Assembly (NCBI GenBank): GCA_903912525.1
Contig: CAIWHK010000032.1
Coordinates: 1 to 64,000 of the forward strand
Direction of reading: 5' to 3'
DNA from: an uncultured bacterium
GTDB taxonomy: Bacteria > Krumholzibacteriota > Krumholzibacteriia > LZORAL124-64-63
Length of the DNA stretch: 64,000 nt
The notes below the pieces were generated by a model. The model had not been told where the DNA came from. It saw only the letters and a list, made by a program, of their open reading frames with translations, and did no database searches. This document shows, one piece after another, positions 7,809-15,761 of the stretch. Position 1 is the stretch's first letter, and every line of letters begins with the position of its first letter. The position numbers were made by a program, and so were the translations under genes.

Positions 7809-8510
7809 TCAGGGATCGCGACCGTCGCTGCGCTCCGGGGTCCCGGTGGCCCGGTGCAGCGCACGTCCGACCAGCACGCCCAGAAGCAGCAGGCTGACGG
7901 CGCCGACCGCCAGCACCAGCAGTCGCGTCGTCCCGCCCCCGTCCTGTCCACGGAGGCCGCTGTCGGCTGCCGACCCGAGCCAGACATAGGCCAGCAGCCC
8001 CGGCACGCCCCCGGCCAGGCCCGGAACGTAGGCGCGCAAGGGGGCGCCCCCGGCGGCGAGTGTGTAGCTAACCAGCGCGTAGTTCAAGGGTGAAAGGCGG
8101 GCCAGCAGGTGCAAGCGGACGCCACCTGACGCCGCTGCGCGGTCGAGCGCTATCAGGCGCTCGTGCCCCGCGAGCAGGCCGGCTACCCGTGGCCGCAGCC
8201 ACCGGCGGCCGATGACGTGCATCAGGAACCCGGATGCGAACAACCCTGCCACGGCCAGGGCCGCTCCCCGCCAGGGCCCGAACACCGCGCCGGCCGCCAG
8301 GCCGAGCGCGGCAGCCGGGAGCCCGCACGTCACCAGGGCGAGCCACAGCAGCAGGTACGCTGCCGGGGCCACCGGACCCAGGGCTTCCAGCCGATCCTGC
8401 CAGGCTTGCCACTGCGGGGCCACCAGGCGCGCAGCAACGGCCAGAGCCGCCAGAAGCAGCGCCGGTGCGACCAGGGACCGCCAGGAGGATCGGGGCCCGC
8501 CATTGCTCAT
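7809..8510 (-). CDS. TVP38/TMEM64 (VTT-domain) membrane protein
   Basis: A 233-residue inner-membrane protein with a first helix at 10-27, then helices around 48-70 and 73-105, a C-terminal pair and a final helix near 205-222. The central GLAAGAVFGPWRGAALAVAG is the signature of the VTT (SNARE-associated, DedA-related) domain, and ARLSPLNYALVSYTLAAGG follows. Members are thought to move lipids across membranes. There is no ribosome site in front of its ATG; instead the ATG overlaps the stop of a possible 14-codon leader (8507-8551). No co-transcribed partner is evident. Confidence 0.82.
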   Translation of the reverse strand: MSNGGPRSSWRSLVAPALLLAALAVAARLVAPQWQAWQDRLEALGPVAPAAYLLLWLALVTCGLPAAALGLAAGAVFGPWRGAALAVAGLFASGFLMHVIGRRWLRPRVAGLLAGHERLIALDRAAASGGVRLHLLARLSPLNYALVSYTLAAGGAPLRAYVPGLAGGVPGLLAYVWLGSAADSGLRGQDGGGTTRLLVLAVGAVSLLLLGVLVGRALHRATGTPERSDGRDP

Positions 8511-8551
8511 GCCCGGGCCAACAGAAAGCGTGCGGGAAACGGACGGGGCAT
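8507..8551 (-). CDS. Possible 14-codon leader peptide coupled to the VTT gene
   Basis: A small reading frame MPRPFPARFLLARA starts at an ATG with GAGGGAG six bases upstream and stops at a TGA that overlaps the ATG of the VTT-domain gene (ATGA). The downstream gene has no ribosome site of its own, so translation may depend on re-initiation. The peptide has no recognisable function, and chance cannot be excluded. Confidence 0.35.
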   Translation of the reverse strand: MPRPFPARFLLARA

Positions 8552-8673
8552 TGAAAGCTCCCTCGGTCGCCGGTCAGGGCAAGTTGGGCGGTTCACGGGA
8601 ACAGGATAACATCTCGCAGGGAGCGGACCCATCCGCATCGAGGAACCGGCGAGGCACCCGGGAATTCCCGCCG

Positions 8674-8707
8674 AAAACACAAACGACCCGCGTTTCCGCA
8701 GGCCGTT
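8674..8707 (-). terminator. Terminator of tRNA-Ala
   Basis: An 11-bp stem with two G-T pairs (8682-8692 with 8697-8707) and a 4-nt loop is followed on the minus strand by TGTGTTTTC, 19 bases beyond the tRNA 3' end. Confidence 0.65.
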
Positions 8708-8725
8708 GTCGCTCTTTATCTTAGG

Positions 8726-8801
8726 TGGTGGAGCCAAGGGGGATCGAACCCCTGACCTCTTGACTGCCAGTCAAGCGCTCTCCCAGCTGAGCTATGGCCC
8801 C
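8726..8801 (-). tRNA. tRNA-Ala (anticodon GGC)
   Basis: A 76-nt cloverleaf reading on the minus strand. The acceptor stem GGGGCCA pairs with TGGCTCC and contains the G3-U70 pair that is the alanine identity element. The anticodon loop CTGGCAG gives GGC. The T loop GGTTCGATCC is normal and CCA is encoded at the 3' end. Its own promoter lies 21-48 bases upstream. Confidence 0.97.
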
Positions 8802-8821
8802 ACCAGAATCGACGAAGCGCA

Positions 8822-8849
8822 AATATAGCATCGACATCCTGCGTGTCAA
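8822..8849 (-). promoter_or_regulatory. Promoter of tRNA-Ala
   Basis: Minus-strand TTGACA (8844-8849), 16-base spacer, TATATT (8822-8827), about 20 bases before the mature 5' end. A near-consensus sigma-70 promoter. Confidence 0.75.
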
Positions 8850-8863
8850 ACATTTCGCCCGCC

Positions 8864-8892
8864 TTGACTTCCCCGCCCGCGACCGGTTAAAT
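8864..8892 (+). promoter_or_regulatory. Promoter of tRNA-Leu
   Basis: Plus-strand TTGACT (8864-8869), 17-base spacer, TTAAAT (8887-8892), about 52 bases before the tRNA. It is divergent from the tRNA-Ala promoter. Confidence 0.5.
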
Positions 8893-8944
8893 GCCCCCGT
8901 CGCCGGACGCCGCGCAAGACGCGGCCGTGGCCCTCCCCCCTGGT

Positions 8945-9031
8945 GCCGGAGTGGTGGAACTGGCAGACGCGCTGGACTCAAAATCCAGTGTCCTTCGGGA
9001 CGTGTGGGTTCGAGCCCCACCTCCGGCACCA
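8945..9031 (+). tRNA. tRNA-Leu (anticodon CAA)
   Basis: An 87-nt class II tRNA. The acceptor stem GCCGGAG pairs with CTCCGGC. The anticodon loop CTCAAAA gives CAA. A long variable arm (about 14 nt, TGTCCTTCGGGACG) forms a hairpin, followed by GGTTCGAGCCC and an encoded CCA. It is the only plus-strand RNA gene here and converges on pruA. Confidence 0.97.
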
Positions 9032-9089
9032 CCCCTGCCCCGCGCCCGGGCTCGCTGGCTTGCGACCTTCCCGGCCGCGCCAGACAACA

Positions 9090-9116
9090 CGAGGGACGGC
9101 ACCATGCCGCCCCTCG
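9090..9116. terminator. Bidirectional hairpin between tRNA-Leu and pruA
   Basis: Stem CGAGGG/CCCTCG with an A-C mismatch, then CGGCA/TGCCG and a 3-nt loop. It is followed by CTTTGTT on the plus strand and TGTTGT on the minus strand, so it can end both convergent transcripts, although the T tracts are weak. Confidence 0.5.
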
Positions 9117-9155
9117 CTTTGTTCGCCCTTCCCAACAGCCGCGTCTGCGGCACGG

Positions 9156-10790
9156 CTACCGGTCGGACATGTAGGGATACGGATAGGACCGCGCCGGGTC
9201 AAACGTCTCCTTCACCGACCGCGGGCTCACCCAACGGATCAGGTTCAGGTAGCTGCCGGCCTTGTCGTTGGTGCCCGAAGCGCGACTGCCGCCGAACGGC
9301 TGCTGTCCCACCACGGCGCCCGTGGGCTTGTCGTTGATGTAGAAATTGCCCGCCGCGCCCTGCAGTTCGTCCTTCATGCGGACGATGGCGGCGCGGTCCT
9401 GGGCGAAGATGGCGCCCGTCAGCGCGTAGGTGGCCGACGTGTCGCAGATCTTCAGCATCTTCGCCAGGTCCTTGTCCGCAAAGACGTGCAGCGTCAGCAC
9501 CGGCCCGAAGATCTCCTCGACCATCGTCTCGTACAGCGGGTCGAGCGCCTCGATGACCGTGGGCTCGATGAAGAACCCGGTCGACATGTCGCAGCCGCCG
9601 CCGGCCAGGATGCGGGCCTTGCCCGTAGCTGCCTTCGCGCGGTCGATGAAGCCCTTGATGTCGTTGAACGCGCCCTTGTCGATGACCGCGCCCATGAAGG
9701 TGCGGAAGTCGGTGACGTCGCCCATGCGGATCGAGGCGATGGCCTCCAGCAGCTTCGTCTTCACCTGCGGCCACAGGCTCTCGGGAATGTAGGCGCGGCT
9801 GGCGGCGCTGCACTTCTGGCCCTGGTACTCGAAGGAGCCGCGGACCATCGCGGTGACCAGCGCGTCGACGTCGGCGCTCGGGTGCGCGAAGATGAAGTCC
9901 TTGCCGCCGGTCTCGCCCACCAGCCGCGGGTAGCAGCCGTAGTTGGCGATGTTGTTCCCGATCGTGCGCCACATGTCGTGGAAAACGCTCGTCGAGCCCG
10001 TGAAATGCACGCCGCCCAGTTCGGGCGCGGCCATCACCGGGTTGCCGACCTGCCCACCGCTGCCGGGCAGGAAGTTGATGACGCCGTCAGGCAGTCCGGC
10101 CTCGCGCAGGATGTTCATGATGATCCACCCGCTGAGCACCGAACTGGACGCGGGCTTCCACACCACGGTATTGCCCATCAAGGCGGGCGCCGTCGGCAGG
10201 TTGCCGGCGATGCTGGTGAAGTTGAACGGTGTCACTGCGAAGACGAAGCCGTCGAGCGGGCGCTGCTCCAGCGAATTCCACGTGCCCGGCGAACTGCGGG
10301 GCTGCTCGCGCAGGATCTGCTCGGCGAAGTGCGGGTTGTAGCGCCAGAAGTCGATCAGCTCCGCGGCCGAGTCGATCTCGGCCTGGAATGCCGTCTTGCT
10401 CTGGCCCAGCATCGTGGCGGCGTTCAGCAGCATGCGCCGGCGGCCGGCCAGCAGCTCGGCAGCCTTCAGCAGGATCGCCGCGCGGTGCTGGAAGGGCATG
10501 GCCGCCCAGCCCGGGCGCGCCTTCTCGGCCGCCGCGATGGCGGCCTTCACTTCCTTCTCCTCGGCCTTGTGGTAACAGCCGAGCTTGTGCGCGTGGTCGT
10601 GCGGCATCACGCAATCGGCCAGGCGTCCGGTCCGGACTTCCTGGCCGTCAATGAGCAGGGGTATCTCCACCTGCTCGGAAGCCATCTTGGCCAGCGCGGC
10701 CTTCAGTTCGGCCTTCTCGGGCGAGCCCTCGAGGTAGCCGAGTACGGGTTCGTTGCGGGGAGCCGGGATCGTGAACATGACGTCGGACAT
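9156..10790 (-). CDS. pruA: L-glutamate gamma-semialdehyde (1-pyrroline-5-carboxylate) dehydrogenase
   Basis: A 544-residue NAD-dependent aldehyde dehydrogenase, the second step of proline breakdown, converting glutamate semialdehyde to glutamate. The active site shows E293 (LVGETGGKDF) and the catalytic C327 (YQGQKCSAASRA). The Rossmann part has FNFTSIAGNLPTAPALMGN and VHFTGSTSVF. Length and style match the stand-alone P5C dehydrogenases of Bacteroidota and eukaryotes, not the giant PutA fusion. No proline dehydrogenase gene is in view. The start at 10790 has GGAGG seven bases upstream; longer readings overlap the fbp promoter. It is a single gene divergent from fbp. Confidence 0.93.
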   Translation of the reverse strand: MSDVMFTIPAPRNEPVLGYLEGSPEKAELKAALAKMASEQVEIPLLIDGQEVRTGRLADCVMPHDHAHKLGCYHKAEEKEVKAAIAAAEKARPGWAAMPFQHRAAILLKAAELLAGRRRMLLNAATMLGQSKTAFQAEIDSAAELIDFWRYNPHFAEQILREQPRSSPGTWNSLEQRPLDGFVFAVTPFNFTSIAGNLPTAPALMGNTVVWKPASSSVLSGWIIMNILREAGLPDGVINFLPGSGGQVGNPVMAAPELGGVHFTGSTSVFHDMWRTIGNNIANYGCYPRLVGETGGKDFIFAHPSADVDALVTAMVRGSFEYQGQKCSAASRAYIPESLWPQVKTKLLEAIASIRMGDVTDFRTFMGAVIDKGAFNDIKGFIDRAKAATGKARILAGGGCDMSTGFFIEPTVIEALDPLYETMVEEIFGPVLTLHVFADKDLAKMLKICDTSATYALTGAIFAQDRAAIVRMKDELQGAAGNFYINDKPTGAVVGQQPFGGSRASGTNDKAGSYLNLIRWVSPRSVKETFDPARSYPYPYMSDR

Positions 10791-10879
10791 GCTGTCGCCT
10801 CCGGAAGGACGGACCAGGCGGTTGCCCGCTAATGTTGCCGCCACGATGGCAAACGGCCGGCCGGGGCGCAAGAAGTTGG

Positions 10880-10907
10880 TTGTTGTTTGCTGCCAAGGTG
10901 TTACAAT
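10880..10907 (+). promoter_or_regulatory. Promoter of fbp
   Basis: Plus-strand TTGTTG (10880-10885), 16-base spacer, TACAAT (10902-10907), giving a leader of about 70 bases. It lies in the pruA/fbp divergent region in a short AT-rich patch. Confidence 0.5.
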
Positions 10908-10983
10908 GAGTGGGTCACGCTCCCACACCCGTCCCCACCCCGCCCGGAGGCGCCCAGACCGCGTCCCGGGCCAGGCAGGTGCC

Positions 10984-12003
10984 ATGACCCAGTCCCCGCG
11001 CATCCTCCAGACCATCGAATCGCACATCCTCGACCTGCAGAAGCTGCACCCGTCGGCCAGCGGCGATTTCACCGGTCTGCTGAACGACATCACGTTCGCC
11101 GCCAAGATCGTCAGCCGCGAAGTCACGAAGGCGGGCCTGGTCGACATCCTCGGCGCCACCGGCGAGTCGAACGTGCAGGGCGAGGTCGTCCAGAAGCTGG
11201 ATGACTATGCCAACGCCGTGTTCCTGAAGTGCCTGGGCACCCGCGGACAGGTGTGCATCATGGGCAGCGAGGAGCTGGCCGACCCCATCTTCAACGATGC
11301 CGGTCCCGGCTCGCACAACTACATCGTGATCTTCGACCCCCTGGACGGCAGTTCGAACATCGACGCCAACGTCTCGGTGGGCACCATCTTCGGCATCTGG
11401 AAGCGGCGGTCGCTGCTCAACAAGGTTGGGCCCACGGACCTGCTGCAGCCCGGCAGGCAACTGGTGGCTTCCGGGTACGTCATCTACGGCTCGAGCACGA
11501 TGTTCGTCTACACCGCCGGCCACGGCGTGCACGGGTTCACGCTGGACCCGAGCATCGGCGAGTTCCTGCTCAGCCACGAGCACATCACGACCCCGTTCGT
11601 GGGCGGCATCTACTCGGTGAACGAGGGCAACGAGCCGAAGTGGACGCCCGAAGTGCGCGAGACCGTGCGCCAGCTGAAGTACGGCCGCGACAGCGCCAAG
11701 GGAAAGGGCGGCAAGACCTCGCGCTACATCGGTTCGCTGGTCGCCGACTTCCACCGCAACCTGCTCTACGGCGGCGTCTTTCTCTACCCGCCCACGGCCG
11801 ACAAGCCGGGTGGCAAGCTGCGCCTGATGTGCGAGGCGGCGCCGCTGGCACTGGTGGCCGAGAATGCGGGCGGCTACGCCAGCGACGGCCACGGCCCCAT
11901 CCTGGACGTGGTGCCCGACCAGTTGCACATGCGCGTGCCTCTGTACATCGGCAGCCGGGACGACGTGCTCTGGATCGAGAAGATGCTCGGCGACAAGCGC
12001 TGA
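10984..12003 (+). CDS. fbp: Class I fructose-1,6-bisphosphatase
   Basis: A 339-residue gluconeogenic enzyme that removes the 1-phosphate from fructose-1,6-bisphosphate. The metal and substrate site VIFDPLDGSSNIDANVSVGT is intact, with the upstream MGSEELADP. The C-terminal ENAGGYASDG and the sugar-phosphate segments SGYVIYGSS and TSRYIGSLVADFHR are also class I features. It is the only large plus-strand metabolic gene here and has its own promoter and a perfect terminator. The ATG at 10984 follows GGCAGG, a modest ribosome site; in-frame upstream codons would cut into the promoter. The length is normal for the family. Confidence 0.96.
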   Translation: MTQSPRILQTIESHILDLQKLHPSASGDFTGLLNDITFAAKIVSREVTKAGLVDILGATGESNVQGEVVQKLDDYANAVFLKCLGTRGQVCIMGSEELADPIFNDAGPGSHNYIVIFDPLDGSSNIDANVSVGTIFGIWKRRSLLNKVGPTDLLQPGRQLVASGYVIYGSSTMFVYTAGHGVHGFTLDPSIGEFLLSHEHITTPFVGGIYSVNEGNEPKWTPEVRETVRQLKYGRDSAKGKGGKTSRYIGSLVADFHRNLLYGGVFLYPPTADKPGGKLRLMCEAAPLALVAENAGGYASDGHGPILDVVPDQLHMRVPLYIGSRDDVLWIEKMLGDKR

Positions 12004-12029
12004 ATCCCGGTCCGGCGGGAGGGCAACGA

Positions 12030-12057
12030 AAAAGGGCGGCCATGCGGCCGCCCTTTT
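12030..12057. terminator. Bidirectional terminator between fbp and the cupin gene
   Basis: A perfect 12-bp stem (12030-12041 with 12046-12057) with loop ATGC. It begins with AAAA and ends with TTTT, so it reads as a terminator on both strands, for convergent fbp and the Tol-cupin transcript. Confidence 0.9.
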
Positions 12058-12079
12058 CGATTTCCGGCATCCGACAGGA

Positions 12080-12409
12080 TCAAACCTGCGGGTCCATCTG
12101 CTTCTGCAGGCCCTTGGTCTCGACGACGAGCCCCAGGGCGTTGTTCTTGCAGCGCGGCCGGTGCTTGACGCCGGCCGGCACCAGCAGGGCCTCGCCCTGC
12201 CGGACCTCGACGTCGCGCCCTTCCATCTCGACCACCAGCGAACCCTCGAGGATGTAGACGAACTCGTCCTTGTCGTGGGCGTGCGTGATGTAGTCGCCGC
12301 TGTAGCGGACGATGAAGGCATGGTAGCGGCCGTCGATGTCCGTCAACTCGACCGGACGGAACACCTGCGACAGGCCACGAGCCATCTTGAGCACCGAGAA
12401 CTTGGCCAC
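12080..12409 (-). CDS. Small cupin-domain protein
   Basis: A 109-residue single-domain cupin. The metal-binding motif YITHAHDKDEFVYILEGSL gives two His and the Glu of cupin motif 1. PAGVKHRP gives the His of motif 2. Such proteins often bind a metal and act as isomerases, dioxygenases or sensors; the substrate is unknown. The start is most likely the GTG at 12409 with GGGAG nine bases upstream; a TTG at 12418 would sit against the ribosome site. It is the last gene of the Tol-Pal transcript, 37 bases after cpoB, and ends at the shared terminator. A role in the envelope is only suggested by context. Confidence 0.8.
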   Translation of the reverse strand: MAKFSVLKMARGLSQVFRPVELTDIDGRYHAFIVRYSGDYITHAHDKDEFVYILEGSLVVEMEGRDVEVRQGEALLVPAGVKHRPRCKNNALGLVVETKGLQKQMDPQV

Positions 12410-12446
12410 CGTGATCAACTCCCGAAGCCGCCGGGGGCGGCCGTCA

Positions 12447-13211
12447 CTAGTTCTTGCCTGTTTCTTCCTTCAGCAACGCGGCCTCGTCCGAGGCCGGGTA
12501 CTTCGCCAGGAGGTCGCCCCCCATCTTCCACGCATCCTGCTTCCGGCCCAGGGCCAGGTAGCAGGCCCGCGCCTTGTACATGGCCGGGGGCGCCCAGTCG
12601 CTCTTCGGGAACCGCGCCAGGAGGTCCTCGAAGCGCTTCGCGGCGCCCGCATAGTCACCCTCGGCGTACGTCAGGTCACCGAGCCGGTACAGGGCGTCGT
12701 CGGCCGCCTCGGACTTGCCGAAGCGCTGCAGGAACTCCTCGTAGCCCTGGCGGGCCAGGTCGTTGTTCCCGCGCGTGCGGTCGGCCTCGGCGGCGGCAAA
12801 GATGCTGCGACCCTCTTCCGGCAGCGCGTCGGCGCCCCCCTGGCCGGGCTTGTACTCGCCCAGGGTCGGGATGCCCTGCCGGCTGGCCAGCAGGTCGACG
12901 CGGGCCGAAAGCTCACGCATGTACTGGGCGTTATCGTCCAGCTTCTGCATGAGTTGATCCAAACGTGCGGCCACCTGGCTCAGCTTGGCCAGGCGCATCG
13001 CGGACGACTCGTCGCCGGCGTCCTTGTCCATGCGCATGAGCGCGTTGAGCGCCTGCACTTCCTGCAGGAGGCGCTTGTTCTCGGCCTGCATGCGCGCGAC
13101 CTGGTCGCGGTTGTCCTGGACCGCGACCTCGATGCGGTTCAGCTGCGGGGCGCAGCCGGCAAGCAGCATGAGCCCCGCAGCCAGGACGATCCGACGCAGC
13201 CTGTGACGCAT
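12447..13211 (-). CDS. cpoB: Tol-Pal system TPR lipoprotein CpoB/YbgF-like
   Basis: A 254-residue periplasmic protein. The signal peptide ends in the lipobox LLAGC, with Cys at about residue 19, so it is probably lipidated. A coiled coil follows (about 28-95, rich in Gln/Leu/Lys, trimer-like), then three TPR units at about 130-250 (ADDALYRLGDLTYAEGDYAG is one). In other bacteria CpoB links peptidoglycan synthesis to outer-membrane constriction during division. It overlaps the pal stop by a few bases. The ATG at 13211 gives a good signal peptide; a GTG at 13220 adds three residues. Neither has a strong ribosome site, which fits translational coupling. Confidence 0.82.
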   Translation of the reverse strand: MRHRLRRIVLAAGLMLLAGCAPQLNRIEVAVQDNRDQVARMQAENKRLLQEVQALNALMRMDKDAGDESSAMRLAKLSQVAARLDQLMQKLDDNAQYMRELSARVDLLASRQGIPTLGEYKPGQGGADALPEEGRSIFAAAEADRTRGNNDLARQGYEEFLQRFGKSEAADDALYRLGDLTYAEGDYAGAAKRFEDLLARFPKSDWAPPAMYKARACYLALGRKQDAWKMGGDLLAKYPASDEAALLKEETGKN

Positions 13212-13216
13212 CCCGG

Positions 13217-13753
13217 TCACGGGCGCTCGAAGTGCGCGCGGCGGTTCTGCGCCCAGTCGGCTTCGGTCTGGCCGGCGTTGAACGGGCGGCTCTCGCCGTA
13301 GCTCGTCAGCTTGACCTTGGACGCGGAGACACCCAGGCTGACCAGGTAGTCGCGCACGATCTTGGCGCGCTTCTCGCCCAGCGCGAGGTTGTACTCGATG
13401 GTGCCGCGCTCGTCACAGTGGCCGGCAACCATCACCGTCACGCCCGCGTCCTTCAGGATGCGCGCGTTCTTGTTCAGCACGCCCATCTGCGCGTCGTCGA
13501 GTTCGTACTTGTCGTACCCGAAGAACACGTCCTCGATGCCGTACTTCGAAGGCTCGAGGCTGTCATAGTCCGGGCCCTTCGGCGCCACGGGCTCGGGCTT
13601 GGGGGCCTCGGCGATCCGCTCCACCGGGGCCTGTTCCACGGGCGCGGTCTCGGTGACCACCGGCGGCTTCTTGCTGCAGCCACCCAGCACGGCCAGCGCC
13701 AGCGCGAGCGAGAGCACCACGAGCCACAGCCGGGACATCGATCCGTTCTTCAT
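13217..13753 (-). CDS. pal: Peptidoglycan-associated lipoprotein Pal
   Basis: A 178-residue outer-membrane lipoprotein. The signal peptide has lipobox LGGC at about residue 26. A Pro/Val/Glu-rich linker follows, then an OmpA C-terminal domain at about 75-178 with VTVMVAGHCDERGTIEYNLA and LGEKRAKIVRDYL, the peptidoglycan diaminopimelate-binding motif. With TolB it anchors the outer membrane to the cell wall. The start at 13753 has AAGGAG eight bases upstream; a longer reading includes non-signal sequence. It sits between tolB and cpoB as in the canonical operon. Confidence 0.95.
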   Translation of the reverse strand: MKNGSMSRLWLVVLSLALALAVLGGCSKKPPVVTETAPVEQAPVERIAEAPKPEPVAPKGPDYDSLEPSKYGIEDVFFGYDKYELDDAQMGVLNKNARILKDAGVTVMVAGHCDERGTIEYNLALGEKRAKIVRDYLVSLGVSASKVKLTSYGESRPFNAGQTEADWAQNRRAHFERP

Positions 13754-13781
13754 AGCGACCACTCCTTGGTTTGCCCAGGCG

Positions 13782-15050
13782 TCAGTGGGACCAGCCCGGG
13801 GTGATATCGGGGTCATTCCCGAAAGTCAGCTGGCGGAAGGTGTTTTCCACCACATCGTAGACGTACAGCTTGGAGGCGCCCGTTTTATCGGAGGCGAACA
13901 CAAGGTGCCTGCCGTCGGGGGCCCAGCTGGGGTCTTCACAGTTGCGCCACGAGTTGTCGGTGACGACCCGGCGCTCTTCGCCCCCGGGCCGCATCACCAC
14001 GATCTGCGTCAGCACATCCTCGCGCGCGGCGTACGCCAGCCATTCGCCACTGGGCGACAGCGTGGCCGAATCGTTGTACTTGCCCTCGAAGGTCACACGC
14101 CGTTTCCCGGCGCCTTCGCGGTCGATCATATATAACTGCGGGGTACCGCTGCTGTCACTGGTAAAAACCAGTTCGCGGCCGTTCGGGGCCCAACTGGGGC
14201 TGATTTCGATGGCCGGCGAGACGGTCAGCCGCTTGATGATCGCGCCGTCGGGGGTGATGCGGTAGACCTCCGGGTCCCCACTGCGGGACAGGGAGATCAA
14301 GAGTTCTTTACCGTCGGGGCTCCAGTCGGCGCCGAGGTTCAGTCCTTCCATGGACAGGACCTGCCTGACCTGGCCGGTGGCCGTCTCCAGGAAGTACAGG
14401 CCCTGTTGGCCGCCACGGTAGCTGGTGAACGCGATCCGGTTGCCGTCCGGCGACCAGTCCGGGCAGAGGTTCAGCGTGCGGTTGGCGGTCAGGCGCAGCA
14501 GCCCCTCGCCGTCGTAGTCCACGACGTAGATGTCGCGCCGGTCTCCCCGGCCGCGGGAGAAGGCGACGCGGGTCAGGGCGATGCCTTCGCTGCCGACCGT
14601 GGTGCGGACGACCTCGTTGGCGAAATGGTGGGCCGTCGTGCGCACCTGTTCCGGGCCCGGCTTGTAGCGCTTGGTCAGCACCAGTTGGCGGTCGGGCCAG
14701 GACAGCAGGTTCAGGTTCACGACCAGGACGCCGTCGCTGCCCCGCTCCACGGTCGCCTCGGTGGTCCAGTTGAAGGGAAGCTCCTTGTCGGGGTAACCCG
14801 GTCCCCCGACCCGGAACAGGCCGCTCAGAAGCAGGTCGTTGGCCAGGACCTCGCGCAGGCGGGCTGCCGTCTCCTGGACTTCCCGGTCGTCGCCGAGCCC
14901 GCGGAAATCCCCGATACGGACGTCGGTCTTCAGCACGGCCGTGGCCGTGTGTTCGATGGAAACCTCGGTGCGCCCGCCCTGCGCCATGGCGGCCACCGGC
15001 AGGAGGAAGCAGAACGCTGCGGCAGCGAGGTACAGGCGGCGAATCGTCAT
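13782..15050 (-). CDS. tolB: Tol-Pal system beta-propeller protein TolB
   Basis: A 422-residue periplasmic protein. A signal peptide (1-25, ending AAMAQGG) is followed by an N-terminal alpha/beta domain (about 30-160) and a six-bladed propeller (about 180-420) with SPDG/APDG blade turns: DWSPDGNRIAFTS, DWSPDGKELLIS, SWAPNGRELVFTSDS, TLSPSGEWLAYA and SWAPDGRHLVFASD. It binds Pal and TolA. The ATG at 15050 overlaps the tolA stop by four bases. The length is normal. Confidence 0.95.
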   Translation of the reverse strand: MTIRRLYLAAAAFCFLLPVAAMAQGGRTEVSIEHTATAVLKTDVRIGDFRGLGDDREVQETAARLREVLANDLLLSGLFRVGGPGYPDKELPFNWTTEATVERGSDGVLVVNLNLLSWPDRQLVLTKRYKPGPEQVRTTAHHFANEVVRTTVGSEGIALTRVAFSRGRGDRRDIYVVDYDGEGLLRLTANRTLNLCPDWSPDGNRIAFTSYRGGQQGLYFLETATGQVRQVLSMEGLNLGADWSPDGKELLISLSRSGDPEVYRITPDGAIIKRLTVSPAIEISPSWAPNGRELVFTSDSSGTPQLYMIDREGAGKRRVTFEGKYNDSATLSPSGEWLAYAAREDVLTQIVVMRPGGEERRVVTDNSWRNCEDPSWAPDGRHLVFASDKTGASKLYVYDVVENTFRQLTFGNDPDITPGWSH

Positions 15051-15760
15051 TGGGCGCCAGGCTCCAGTTTGAAGTCGAAGGTGATGCCGAGGTCGTTGCC
15101 CCGGAACTGCGGCGGCAGGGGCGGCAGCCGCGACGTCTGCACGGCCCGCACGGCCTCGCGATCGTAGACGCCCATGCCGCTGTTGCGGACCAGGCGCACC
15201 TGGGAAACCACGCCGGTGCGGTTGACCACGAAATGGACGCTGCACGAAACCTCCGCGCGCTGCCCGAATCCGAGCTGCCGGGGGTTCCAGTTGGCGATGA
15301 TCCGGCCCTTCACGGCCTCGAGGTAGTAGGCGAACGGGAAATCCCGGTCGGTGCCGCTGACGCCCGGCCCCCCCATGCCGATGCCGACGGACGTGCCCGT
15401 TCCGGCTCCCGTCGATCCAGGCGCGCCGGTCCCGCCCGGCTTCCCGGTGGCGGGAACCGGCCCCGGGTTGCCCTCGGACCGCACAGCCGGCTTCGGCTTG
15501 TCCTTGGGCTTGGGCTTTTCCTTCGGCAACTGCTTCGCCGGCCGCGCAGCATCGGGCTTGGCGACCGGCTCGTCCGGCACTGCCGTGGGCGCAGCCACGG
15601 CGGCGGCAGGCGCCCGTCCTTTCGGTCCGTCGACCAGCCGGACGTTGATCACGCTCGGCGCGGAGACCTGCGGGCGGCTCGCGACGCTCCCGTACAGCAG
15701 CAACCCGGCGAACGCCAGGGCGTGCAGGGCCACGGAGGCCGGGATGCCGCGCTGGAGCAC
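15047..15760 (-). CDS. tolA: TolA/TonB-family C-terminal domain protein (TolA position)
   Basis: A 237-residue inner-membrane protein. One N-terminal helix (about 8-26) anchors it, followed by a Pro/Lys-rich spacer (LPKEKPKPKDKPKPAVRS), a glycine-rich linker at about 100-133, and a TonB/TolA C-terminal domain (about 145-237) with YDREAVRAVQTSRLPPLPPQ. Its place between tolR and tolB makes it the TolA of this system, although the long helical TolA domain is replaced by Pro/Lys and Gly spacers. The GTG start at 15760 has GGAGG seven bases upstream. TolA and TonB are not separable by sequence alone here. Confidence 0.85.
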   Translation of the reverse strand: MLQRGIPASVALHALAFAGLLLYGSVASRPQVSAPSVINVRLVDGPKGRAPAAAVAAPTAVPDEPVAKPDAARPAKQLPKEKPKPKDKPKPAVRSEGNPGPVPATGKPGGTGAPGSTGAGTGTSVGIGMGGPGVSGTDRDFPFAYYLEAVKGRIIANWNPRQLGFGQRAEVSCSVHFVVNRTGVVSQVRLVRNSGMGVYDREAVRAVQTSRLPPLPPQFRGNDLGITFDFKLEPGAQ

Positions 15761-15761
15761 C

